A stretch of 31,404 nt of DNA from Prevotella sp. CAG:617 (GTDB lineage: Bacteria > Bacteroidota > Bacteroidia > Bacteroidales > Bacteroidaceae): contig FR903624.1 in NCBI GenBank assembly GCA_000438115.1, forward strand, positions 15,998-47,401. The letters run 5' to 3'. Positions 1 to 7,797 of this stretch are shown here, piece by piece (positions within the stretch are counted from its first letter, which is position 1; each line of letters starts with the position of its first letter). The translations under genes and the position numbers were made by a program. The notes beneath the pieces were generated by a model, which was not told where the DNA came from, made no database searches, and was given only the letters and a program-made list of their open reading frames with translations.

Positions 1-448
1 GCGTAGGGCCCTGGTAGAGGTTGAGCAGTTGCCAGTTGAAGGTGCGCCCCGAGCCGCCGTGGCCCGTGCAGGGCGTGTCAAACAGCAGGTAGTGGCAGCA
101 GTCGGCGTAGGTGTTCGTCTTGTCTACGTCGTCGGGCGTGAGCAGGCCCAGGGCCTTCATTACCCTGAAGCCCCTTTGGCGCAGACCGTAGCAGAGGTCG
201 GGCGTTTCGGAGCCGTGCAGCTGAATGCCCTGCAGTTTCCAGGCTTCGGCCTGCCGGAGAATCTCGTCGAGCGGGGCGTTGACAAACACGCCCCAGCGCA
301 TGGCCCGAAGCGGCAGCCGCGTGGGTGTGCCGGACACGTAGCGCGGCGAGCGCGGGTAGGCTATCATGCCCATCCAGTCGGGGCAGCACTGCTGTTCTAC
401 GGCGCGAATGTTGTCGGGGTCGCGCATCCCGCATACTTTGATAATCAT
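1..448 (-). CDS. trpF: Phosphoribosylanthranilate isomerase, C-terminus cut by window edge
   Basis: Converts N-(5-phosphoribosyl)anthranilate to CdRP, the third step of tryptophan synthesis, in the cytoplasm. Translating the minus strand from the ATG at 448 gives an open frame to the window edge (about 149 codons). It carries TrpF hallmarks: MIIKVCGMR at the N-terminus with the catalytic Cys, WGVFVNAP, IQLHGSET, LLFDT with the catalytic Asp, and GHGGSGRTFNW, which forms the phosphate-binding loop. The start overlaps the trpC stop as ATGA, so the two are probably translationally coupled. About 50-60 residues would be expected beyond the edge, followed in many relatives by trpA. Other frames here are open only because of high GC. 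Confidence 0.93.
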   Translation of the reverse strand, partial: MIIKVCGMRDPDNIRAVEQQCCPDWMGMIAYPRSPRYVSGTPTRLPLRAMRWGVFVNAPLDEILRQAEAWKLQGIQLHGSETPDLCYGLRQRGFRVMKALGLLTPDDVDKTNTYADCCHYLLFDTPCTGHGGSGRTFNWQLLNLYQGPT

Positions 449-1227
449 GGTTGCGACAGGAGTTTTTGCAGCTGAAGCTGCGGTTGGGGCGCGTCCATCA
501 GGGCGCTGGCTATCAGAAATCCGTCAAAGCCCGCCTGCTTCAGGTGCTGCAGCTCGGCGGCGGTGGTAATGCCGCTCTCGGCCACTTTCAGACTCTTTTC
601 GGGCAGTTTTCCGGCCAGCGTGAGGGCATGGCTCACGTCGGTGTGGAACGTGCCCAGGTGGCGGTTGTTGACGCCCACCATGTCGGGCCCGGCTTCCAGG
701 CAGGCCACTTCCGAGGCGTCGTGCAGCTCCAGCAGTACCTCCAGCCCCAGGTCGTGGGCCTGCGCCGTCAGTCGGCAGCACACGGCCGGCGTCAGTACGG
801 CGGCAATGAGCAGCACCGCGTCGGCTCCGGCGGCCCGCGCCTCCAGCAGCTGGTATTCGGTACAGATGAAGTCCTTGCGCAATATGGGCAACTGGCAGAG
901 GCTGCGCGCCTGGCGCAGGTCGTCCAGCGAGCCGCCGAAGAATTTCTTGTCGGTCAGCACCGACAGGGCGGCGGCTCCGCCTTGCGCATACTGCGGAACG
1001 ATGTCGGCCACCTTGGCCTCGCGGCAAATCCAGCCGCGCGAGGGCGAGCGGCGCTTGAACTCGGCAATGATGCCTGTTCGGGCTTTCCGCAGGCTCCGTG
1101 ACATGCTGCGTGTGGCGGGTTGCTGCGCAATGGTCTGCTCGAGCCGGCGGGCCGGTATGCGGGCCTGTTGCGCCGCTACTTCGAGGCGCTTGTGCTGCAT
1201 GATGGTGGTGAGAATGTCAGTAGCCAT
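445..1227 (-). CDS. trpC: Indole-3-glycerol phosphate synthase
   Basis: Closes CdRP into indole-3-glycerol phosphate, the fourth step of tryptophan synthesis. The 260-residue length is normal for a monofunctional TrpC barrel. Visible motifs: EFKRRSPSRGWI (substrate-binding strand with the first Lys), LRKDFI (catalytic Lys), LLIAAVL, LLELHD, GVNNRHLGTF and the C-terminal AESGI with GFLIASALM phosphate-binding elements. It lies 6 bases after trpD and overlaps trpF by four bases. TrpC and TrpF are separate polypeptides here, not the fused form of enteric bacteria. It should be regulated with the rest of the operon through the leader upstream of trpB. Confidence 0.96.
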   Translation of the reverse strand: MATDILTTIMQHKRLEVAAQQARIPARRLEQTIAQQPATRSMSRSLRKARTGIIAEFKRRSPSRGWICREAKVADIVPQYAQGGAAALSVLTDKKFFGGSLDDLRQARSLCQLPILRKDFICTEYQLLEARAAGADAVLLIAAVLTPAVCCRLTAQAHDLGLEVLLELHDASEVACLEAGPDMVGVNNRHLGTFHTDVSHALTLAGKLPEKSLKVAESGITTAAELQHLKQAGFDGFLIASALMDAPQPQLQLQKLLSQP

Positions 1228-1233
1228 GACTGA

Positions 1234-2229
1234 TTATTGGTTAAATTCAACAAAGCGTGTAAAGGTCTCCCAGGCGCGGCCGCTCAGCAGCGACTCGCGG
1301 GCCTGTTCTACGCAGGTGGTAATGGGCAACTGCGGTGCATGAGCCTGAATGGCAAACGAGGCGTTGATGAGCACGCAGTCCGTCTGGGCCTTGGTGGCGC
1401 GGTTTTGCAGTACGTTGTCGAAGATGCGTGCGGCGTCGGCCGGCGTTTTTCCGCCTGAAAGGGCGGCCCGTTCCACCTTTTCGAAGCCCAGGTCGGAGGG
1501 CTGGTAGATGGTTTCGTACTGGTTGGTCATGACCTTGAACTCGTCGGTCAGCGAGATTTCGTCGTAGCCGTCGAGGTTGTTGACCACGGCAAAGCGCTGT
1601 TGCAACTTCTGCAGCACGTTGGTGTAGAGCCGCATCTGTGCCAGGTCGGCCACGCCGAGCAGCTGGCTCTTGGGCAGACAGGGGTTGATGAGCGGCCCGA
1701 GCAGGTTGAAGAAGGTACGCACCTGCAGGGCCTTGCGGATGGAGGCCACGTACTTCATGGCCGGGTTGAAGAGCGGTGCATGCAGGTAGGCCATGTGGCA
1801 CGTCTCGAGCGAGCGTTTCAGGTGGTCGGCGTCGTTGCTGAAGCGCACACCGTGCTGCTCCATCACGTTGCTGGCGCCGCTTACGGAGGTGGCGCCGTAG
1901 TTGCCGTGCTTGGCCACGTAGTAGCCTGCACCGGCCACCACGAAGCAGGCGCAGGTGGAGATGTTGAATGTGTTCTTGCCGTCGCCGCCCGTGCCGACGA
2001 TGTCAATGGTGTCGATGTCGCCAAGGTTCACCGGCACGCGCGTGGCCAGGAGAGCGTCGCGGAATCCGATGATTTCGTCAACCAGTGCCCCGCGCATCTG
2101 GAACACCGTGAGCAGCGCCGCAATCTGCGCTTCGGGGTATTGTCCGTGGGTGATGCCCGTCATCAGGTCATAGGCCTCTTCTCGGCTCAGGGTGTCGTGG
2201 GCAAATAATCTGCTTAATATCTGTTTCAT
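1234..2229 (-). CDS. trpD: Anthranilate phosphoribosyltransferase
   Basis: Transfers phosphoribose from PRPP to anthranilate, the second step of the pathway. The 331-residue length matches stand-alone TrpD. The PRPP-binding GTGGDGKNTFNIST motif is near residues 80-95, followed by KHGNYGATSVSGASNVME and FNLLGPLINP, all diagnostic for the family. The start ATG at 2229 overlaps the trpG stop as ATGA, so TrpG and TrpD are coupled but not fused. The stop lies 6 bases before trpC. No substitution in a key motif was noticed. Confidence 0.96.
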   Translation of the reverse strand: MKQILSRLFAHDTLSREEAYDLMTGITHGQYPEAQIAALLTVFQMRGALVDEIIGFRDALLATRVPVNLGDIDTIDIVGTGGDGKNTFNISTCACFVVAGAGYYVAKHGNYGATSVSGASNVMEQHGVRFSNDADHLKRSLETCHMAYLHAPLFNPAMKYVASIRKALQVRTFFNLLGPLINPCLPKSQLLGVADLAQMRLYTNVLQKLQQRFAVVNNLDGYDEISLTDEFKVMTNQYETIYQPSDLGFEKVERAALSGGKTPADAARIFDNVLQNRATKAQTDCVLINASFAIQAHAPQLPITTCVEQARESLLSGRAWETFTRFVEFNQ

Positions 2230-2822
2230 CGTGTGGCGTTTTCAGGGGTTTGACATATCGGATGGTTCAGCCAGTTCTGCAGGATTCGGGCGCCCTCAGG
2301 CGTGAGGATGGACTCCGGGTGGAACTGTATGCCGCGCACGTCGTACGTGCGGTGGCGAAGGGCCATGATGTGGCCGTCGTCGCTGATGGCCGTTACTTCC
2401 AGACAGTCGGGCAGACCGCTCCGGCTGACCACCCACGAGTGGTAGCGCCCAGCTTCAAAGGTTTCGGGCAGGTGCTCAAACAGGTAGTCGTGGTTGATGA
2501 TGTGGGTAGGTGTCTGTACGCCGTGGTACACGGTTCGCAGGTTTTCGAGCCGTCCGCCGAACACCTCGGCAATGGCCTGATGGCCCAGACAGACGCCCAG
2601 TATGGGCTTGCGCCCGGCGTAGCGGCGGATGACGTCGTTGAGCAGGCCGGCCTCTTCCGGAATACCGGGGCCCGGCGAGAGCACGATTTTGTCGTACGGC
2701 TCCAGTCGGGACATCTGGAACGCATCGTTGCGCACCACGTCTACCTGCGCGCCCATCGCCTTGAGCTGGTGGCTCAGGTTGTAGGTAAACGAGTCGTAAT
2801 TGTCAATAATTACAATATTCAT
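2226..2822 (-). CDS. trpG: Anthranilate synthase component II (glutamine amidotransferase)
   Basis: Class I glutamine amidotransferase that supplies ammonia from glutamine to TrpE for anthranilate synthesis. The 198-residue length is typical. It starts MNIVIIDNYDSFTYNL and carries LSPGPGIPEEAG (oxyanion strand), GVCLGHQAIAEVFGG with the nucleophilic Cys, and GIQFHPESI with the catalytic His-Glu pair. It lies 63 bases after trpE and overlaps trpD by four bases. In organisms where one amidotransferase serves both TrpE and PabB, this copy would stay useful even though trpE is interrupted here (inference). Confidence 0.96.
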   Translation of the reverse strand: MNIVIIDNYDSFTYNLSHQLKAMGAQVDVVRNDAFQMSRLEPYDKIVLSPGPGIPEEAGLLNDVIRRYAGRKPILGVCLGHQAIAEVFGGRLENLRTVYHGVQTPTHIINHDYLFEHLPETFEAGRYHSWVVSRSGLPDCLEVTAISDDGHIMALRHRTYDVRGIQFHPESILTPEGARILQNWLNHPICQTPENATR

Positions 2823-2885
2823 GTTTTGCAGTGTATTTTCGGTTTGGATATTGAAGTGATTAGGTAAGGGGGAAAAAGTGGTGCG

Positions 2886-4307
2886 TCAGGACAGCGTGGC
2901 GGCCACGTCGAGGGCCTTTTTCAGGGCGCCCAGCTTGTTGTTGACCTCCTGCAGCTCATCGTCTTCACGGCTCAGGGCCGTAATGCCGCCGCCGGCCTGG
3001 AACCACAGCTGGTGGTTGCGGCTGACAAAGGTGCGGATGGTGATGGCCTGGTTGAGCTGGCCCTGCAGACCGATAAAGCCGATGCAGCCGCCGTAGGCGC
3101 CGCGGCTGTGCGGCTCGATGTCGTGGATGAGCTGCATGGCGCGGATTTTGGGCGCACCGCTGAGCGTACCGGCCGGAAAGGTGTCGATGAAGGCCCGTAT
3201 GGGGTTGGTCTTGGGGTTGAGCGTGGTGCTCACACGGCTTACCAGATGGATGACATGGCTGTAGTATTGCGGCTCCTTGAAGAATTCCACCCTTGTGTCA
3301 TGGCCGTTGCGGCTCCGGGCGGTGCGGGCCAGGGCTCAGGTCGTTGCGGGCCAGGTCCACCAGCATCACGTGTTCGGCATTCTCCTTCGGGTCGGCCAGC
3401 AGTTTCCGGGTCAGTTCCTCGTCGGTGCGGCGGTCGCCGCTGCGGCGCGTGGTACCGGCAATGGGGTCAATGGTGGCGCGGCCGTCCTCAATCTTGCAGT
3501 GTGTTTCGGGCGACGAGCCGAAGATGCGGAAGCCGCCGAAGTCAAAGTAGAAGAGGTAGGGCGAGGGGTTGATGCTGCGCAGGGCGCGGTAGAGCTGAAA
3601 GTCGTCGCCCTCGTATTCCTGGACAAAGCGTCGCGAGATGACAATCTGAAACACGTCGCCACGCAGGCAGTGGCTGATGGCGCGGCGCACGTTGCGCTTG
3701 TGCTCCTCGTCGGTCAGCGGACTGGTGGTAGGGCCTTTGCAGGCAAAGGGATAGGTGGTGAAGTTGCGGTTGTGCACCACGCGCTCAATCTCATCCAGAT
3801 GGCTCGTCTCGCCCTCGGCCAGCATCTCCACGATGGCCATCTCGCTGCGGTGGTCGTGGAAGACGATGAGGTATTTGTAGAGGATGGAGAGCATGTCGGG
3901 CGCATCGTTGCGCGCATCGCTGCTGTCGGCCACCGGGATGTGCTCAAAGTAGCGCACGGCGTTGAAGGCCGTGTAGCCGTAGAGGCCGCAGTAGCGGGCG
4001 TAGTCGCCCGTCACGTTGAAGTGGCTCAGAAACTGGTTGAGCGCCGTTTCCACCGTCACCTCGTCGCTCAGGGTCAGTTCGTAGCGCGAGTGGTCGGGCA
4101 GCACGGCCACGGCCCGTCCGTGGTTAATGCTGATGGAGGCTATCGGGTTCAGCCCAATGAACGAGCGGTTGTTTTCGGCGCCGTGATAGTCGGAACTTTC
4201 CATCAGTACGCTTTGCGGAAAGAGGTCGCGCACCTTCAGATAGGTGCTTACGGGCGTGTGCAGGTCGCCCGACATGAGGCGGTAGGCCGTATGGTAAGTA
4301 TAGGTTT

Positions 4308-4311
<4 letters not shown>
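2886..4311 (-). pseudogene. trpE: Anthranilate synthase component I, frameshifted by a 22-bp tandem duplication
   Basis: TrpE makes anthranilate from chorismate with ammonia from TrpG. The N-terminal frame (4311 down to about 3298) contains the MESSD feedback-site region, IAGTTRRSGDRRTDEE and AEHVMLVDLARNDLS, then goes out of frame and stops. The next frame resumes exactly where the family expects (RNGHDTRVEFFKEPQYYSH) and runs through FPAGTLSGAPKIRAM and FQAGGGIT to the stop at 2886. Between them is a 22-base segment (3312-3333) that repeats the adjacent 3334-3355 with 19 of 22 identical bases. Total length is 1426 bases; without one copy it is 1404, which is 467 codons plus stop. The start overlaps trpB as ATGA. 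Either this is a genuine inactivation or an assembly artefact. Confidence 0.92.
3312..3355. repeat. 22-bp imperfect tandem duplication inside trpE
   Basis: Two adjacent 22-base copies, 3312-3333 and 3334-3355. They share the 11-base 3' part (TGCGGGCCAGG on the plus strand) and differ at three positions: plus-strand C for A at 3316, G for T at 3319 and G for T at 3322. The 3334-3355 copy encodes the conserved LARNDLS and is the native one. The other copy encodes no family residues. Since 22 is not a multiple of three, the extra copy shifts the frame. Confidence 0.95.
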
Positions 4312-5501
<1,190 letters not shown>

Positions 5502-5547
5502 AAGCATTTGTTTGGTTTGAGGAATTGTGTGAGGAGTGGAAATCAAC

Positions 5548-5580
5548 AAAAAAGGCTGTCGTAAGTGAATACGACAGCCT
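5548..5580 (-). terminator. Attenuator terminator in the trp leader
   Basis: On the minus strand an 11-bp perfect stem (AGGCTGTCGTA with TACGACAGCCT) closes a 6-base loop and is followed by six T. It sits 46 bases before the trpB start and 33 bases after the stop of the leader peptide, as expected for a translation-controlled attenuator. Part of its loop and 3' arm (CTTACGAC) is perfectly complementary to GTCGTAAG within leader codons 17-19, giving a possible alternative structure. Confidence 0.85.
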
Positions 5581-5612
5581 GATATGAATTTGCGCAAATC
5601 TGTTGTTCCGGT

Positions 5613-5702
5613 TTATGAACGGATTGGCATACGACTGATGTTCCCCTTACGACTGTGTAGTAGTAAGCGGCGCCACCAATAATTATGATTCAATGTAGTC
5701 AT
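5613..5702 (-). CDS. trp operon leader peptide with tandem Trp codons
   Basis: A 29-codon reading frame upstream of the trpB attenuator, translated from the minus-strand ATG at 5702: begins MTTLNHNYWWRRLLLHSRK and ends SRMPIRS before a TAA at 5613. The two Trp codons (5678-5673) are adjacent, the classic arrangement for sensing charged tRNA-Trp. The codons after them lie in a hairpin, and a strong terminator follows the stop. Too short to be a metabolic protein; its inferred role is to position the ribosome. Tandem Trp codons in a peptide this short, located exactly before trpB, are very unlikely by chance. Expression has not been shown. Confidence 0.85.
   Translation of the reverse strand: MTTLNHNYWWRRLLLHSRKGNISRMPIRS
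5646..5667 (-). promoter_or_regulatory. Pause-type hairpin in trp leader
   Basis: The minus-strand RNA can form a 5-bp stem CTTAC/GTAAG, one T·C mismatch, a 3-bp stem ACT/AGT and a 4-base loop. It starts six bases after the second Trp codon, so a ribosome stalled at the Trp pair would cover its 5' arm and free its 3' arm (GTCGTAAG). That freed segment can pair with 8 bases of the terminator loop and 3' arm (plus-strand 5558-5565). Confidence 0.6.
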
Positions 5703-5729
5703 CGTATGCTGTTCCTTTTTTATCGGGAG

Positions 5730-5737
5730 CAAAAGTA
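5730..5737 (-). promoter_or_regulatory. -7 box of the trp promoter
   Basis: The minus strand reads TACTTTTG, a full match to the Bacteroidota -7 consensus TAnnTTTG. It would start transcription about 20 bases before the leader-peptide ATG. A recognisable TTTG -33 box is not clear; the sequence about 20 bases upstream is TTTCG. Confidence 0.55.
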
Positions 5738-5794
5738 ATGATTATTTTCTTAAAAAACGAAAGCTTTGCTCCGATTTTTTTTACAATCTGATGT

Positions 5795-5819
5795 TTTTAA
5801 CACTTTTGCCGTGTTAAAA
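5795..5819 (-). terminator. Hairpin after the cytidylate kinase-like gene
   Basis: Perfect 9-bp stem TTTTAACAC/GTGTTAAAA with a 7-base loop, 9 bases past the stop of the upstream minus-strand gene. The stem is AT-rich and no strong U-tract follows on the minus strand, so this is a modest terminator candidate that would separate that gene from the trp promoter. Confidence 0.45.
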
Positions 5820-5827
5820 TGTTTGTT

Positions 5828-6421
5828 TCAGGGCTGCTGCTCGTGCAGGTCGATGAGACTGATGAGAGCCTTTGTGCAGCATTCAATGCCGAGACTGCTG
5901 TTGAGTGTGGCATGATAGTTTTCGGTCTTTCCCCAGTTGCCCTGGGCGTAGAAGTCGTGATAGGCCGCGCGGTTGCGGTCGGTCATCTTGATGTGGGCTT
6001 CTGCTTCGGCCTCGCTGCACTGTTCACGTTCCATGACGCGGCGGATGCGTTGCGGCAGTGGGGCGTGGATGAAAAAGTGCAGGCAGTGGGGGTGTTGGCG
6101 CAGGATGTAGTCGGCGCAGCGGCCTACGATGACGCACGGCCCGGCGTCGGCCACCTTGCGGATGACCTCGCTTTGCGCAAAGAACACCTGGTCCGACAGC
6201 GGCATGGGCTGCGGCAGGAAACCGTAGTACTGGTAGCTCAATATGCTCGGCACACTGTCTTCCAGATTTTCAATGACCTTGGTGGTGAATCCCGTAACGG
6301 CAGCCGAGAGCTCCGCCACGTTTTTGTCGTAAAACGGAATGTGGTAGTGTTCGGCGAGTGCCTGTCCTATTTCGCGGCCGCCCGACCCATATTGGCGGCT
6401 GATGGTGATGATTTGTTTCAT
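5828..6421 (-). CDS. Cytidylate kinase-like family protein
   Basis: A 197-residue P-loop protein starting MKQIITISRQYGSGGREIG, where the glycine-rich SRQYGSGGREIG (residues 7-18) replaces a standard Walker A. This is typical of the Bacteroidota cytidylate-kinase-like family (Cytidylate_kin2 type). A central CVIVGRCADYIL and an Arg-rich lid segment RIRRVMEREQ followed by TDRNRAAYHDFY also fit that family. It is probably a cytoplasmic nucleotide or nucleoside phosphotransferase; the substrate cannot be read from the sequence, and it is distinct from canonical Cmk. It stands alone between the trp promoter and a 305-base spacer. Confidence 0.85.
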   Translation of the reverse strand: MKQIITISRQYGSGGREIGQALAEHYHIPFYDKNVAELSAAVTGFTTKVIENLEDSVPSILSYQYYGFLPQPMPLSDQVFFAQSEVIRKVADAGPCVIVGRCADYILRQHPHCLHFFIHAPLPQRIRRVMEREQCSEAEAEAHIKMTDRNRAAYHDFYAQGNWGKTENYHATLNSSLGIECCTKALISLIDLHEQQP

Positions 6422-6726
6422 GGCAGGTTAGTTTATGTCGGTTAATCAGTGAGTTGCCGCCGCTTTGTGCAGTGTGTGCAGCGGGCGGGGCGTTTATGCA
6501 AAAATGCGATATTTTTTCGGGCATGCCAAATTTTGCTTCCGTTTTTTGTTCCCGGTTGGGTGAGTGTGCTCCCCGGTCTGCTGTATGTGGGGCCGGAGGA
6601 AAGGTAAAACCAGGTGCCGGCTGCATAGCCCAGGGTCCGACCCCGTTCCGACAAGGTCCGACCCTGTTTTTTCAGCAACTCTTCCGGCTTCTTCTTCAGG
6701 CTGTGCGGCTGGTTTACCGGCCGGCT
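6422..6726. other. Intergenic spacer with TCCGAC microrepeat
   Basis: The 305 bases between two minus-strand genes hold no convincing coding sequence; open frames here have no family features. At 6631-6666 there is an inverted repeat (CAGGGTC ... GACCCTG) enclosing three TCCGAC hexamers at 6636, 6647 and 6657. It is followed by six T on the plus strand, the strand without an upstream gene. No clear TAnnTTTG promoter was found for the cytidylate kinase-like gene. Confidence 0.6.
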
Positions 6727-7122
6727 TCAGCCGATGCGCAGCAGCTCGATGTCGAAAATCAGGGTGGAGTTGCCCGGTATGGGGCCGCTGGTGCGCGGGC
6801 CGTAGCCCAGGTTGGCCGGCACGTAAATCTTCCAGCAGTCGCCCTCGTGCATGCGACACAGGGCAATCTGCCAGCCGGCAATCAGTTCGCGCACCCTGAA
6901 GGCCGGCGGACAGGCCTGGCGCGAGGAATCGTCGAACACACGCCCGTTGATGAGGCTGCCCTTGTAGTTTACCGTGACAATGCTGCGCACGTTGGGGCAC
7001 CGCGTGCCCGTGCCGCTCCTGACTACCTGGTAAAGCACGCCGCCCGCCAGCTGATGTACGTCGGGCTGTTGTGCCATTTCGGCCATAAAGGCCTCGTTTT
7101 CTGCTTTGTAATTTCCTTTCAT
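6727..7122 (-). CDS. FKBP-type peptidyl-prolyl cis-trans isomerase
   Basis: Catalyses cis-trans isomerisation of X-Pro bonds and probably assists folding. From the ATG at 7122 it is 131 residues (MKGNYKAENEAFMAEMAQQ...), a single FKBP domain. VTVNYKGSLINGRVFDDSS aligns with the family's first strand and loop, ELIAGWQIALCRMHEGDCWKIYVP with the active-site and core region, and LGYGPR with the substrate loop. The end FDIELLRIG is the usual last strand. An upstream ATG at 7221 would add a segment with no family similarity. No signal peptide is apparent, so it is probably cytoplasmic, unlike many lipoprotein FKBPs in this phylum. Confidence 0.9.
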   Translation of the reverse strand: MKGNYKAENEAFMAEMAQQPDVHQLAGGVLYQVVRSGTGTRCPNVRSIVTVNYKGSLINGRVFDDSSRQACPPAFRVRELIAGWQIALCRMHEGDCWKIYVPANLGYGPRTSGPIPGNSTLIFDIELLRIG

Positions 7123-7348
7123 GAGGTTGTATGGTTTGGGGTTATGATGTTGAACACATGACTTTCGGGATACTAAGTTACACTTTTTTGAGCAAACAGC
7201 GGCCCAACCGGACAGACGCATTTATACGGAAAGGCCGCTGGCCTGCCTGCGGGCGGCAGAATATATTTTTGGTAAAAGAATTGAAATGGAACAACGGATA
7301 CCCCGAAAAATGATTTATTTTGCATCCGTTATTCCTGTTCAGAAGATA

Positions 7349-7777
7349 ATGAATACCGAAATCACACAAACTGAAATAGACTGGCTATGCCGCGCCGTAG
7401 AACAGAAAATGCAGAAGCCCATGTCGTGCCCGCGTGACTTTGTGGTGCTTTCCCGCAGCATTGCGCGTGACGTTGGCGATACGCTGAGCAGTACGACTCT
7501 CAAGCGTATTTGGGGCTATCTGTCCGACGGCACACGTCCGCAGTGGTCTTCGCTTTCGGTACTGGCCCGTTATGTGGGGTTTTCCTCGTGGGCGCAGTTC
7601 CACCATTTTTATCATAGTAAAATTACCCCCCCCGTTACCGATCTTTGCAAACTAGAGATGTCAAAAATGCGTAGTTCGATATTCTTTGAATTACGCATTT
7701 TTTTTGTCTTTTTAGGACAGCTTTCCTTGCTTTGTAGACAGAACTTTGTAATTTTGCTTCGAACACTTATTTATTGA
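7349..7777 (+). CDS. Small Bacteroidota HTH-like protein, probable poly-C frameshift near the 3' end
   Basis: Begins MNTEITQTEIDWLCRAVEQ. The first ~90 residues contain LSRSIARDVGDTLSSTTLKRIWGYL followed by SLSVLARYVGFSSWAQF, a pattern I associate with a Bacteroidota domain found at the N-terminus of putative regulators; exact function unknown. After residue ~92 the frame crosses eight consecutive C (7626-7633) and continues with unrelated hydrophobic residues through a strong terminator (7663-7705) and the next gene's promoter. With one C fewer, it would stop at 7653-7655, just before that terminator, giving a protein of about 101 residues. The real product is therefore probably shorter than the frame as read. 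An ATG at 7286 is possible but less likely. Confidence 0.6.
   Translation: MNTEITQTEIDWLCRAVEQKMQKPMSCPRDFVVLSRSIARDVGDTLSSTTLKRIWGYLSDGTRPQWSSLSVLARYVGFSSWAQFHHFYHSKITPPVTDLCKLEMSKMRSSIFFELRIFFVFLGQLSLLCRQNFVILLRTLIY
7663..7705 (+). terminator. Strong intrinsic terminator
   Basis: An 11-bp stem AAAAATGCGTA/TACGCATTTTT, extendable by a G·T and three more pairs to 15 bp with a 10-base loop, ends in eight T (7698-7705). It would end the HTH-like transcript. It lies inside the frame as read, which argues that the coding sequence really ends earlier. Confidence 0.85.
7726..7756 (+). promoter_or_regulatory. Promoter of the EEP/metallophosphatase gene
   Basis: A -7 box TAATTTTG at 7749-7756 matches TAnnTTTG. 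The sequence CTTG at 7726-7729 lies 19 bases upstream, the spacing expected for a Bacteroidota -33 element. The start codon of the next gene is 42 bases after the -7 box. Confidence 0.7.
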
Positions 7778-7797
7778 CACTTAAATAACAATTTACT

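Noticed and set aside
29..1458. Long plus-strand open frames opposite trpF, trpC and trpD
   Set aside because: They mirror high-GC codons of real minus-strand genes and contain no family motifs.
5502..5597. Extended N-terminus for TrpB from an ATG at 5597
   Set aside because: The extra residues are encoded by the terminator hairpin, and the family N-terminus begins at 5501.
6494..7000. Minus-strand frame overlapping the FKBP gene in another frame
   Set aside because: The FKBP frame has all family motifs; this one has none and runs into the spacer repeat.
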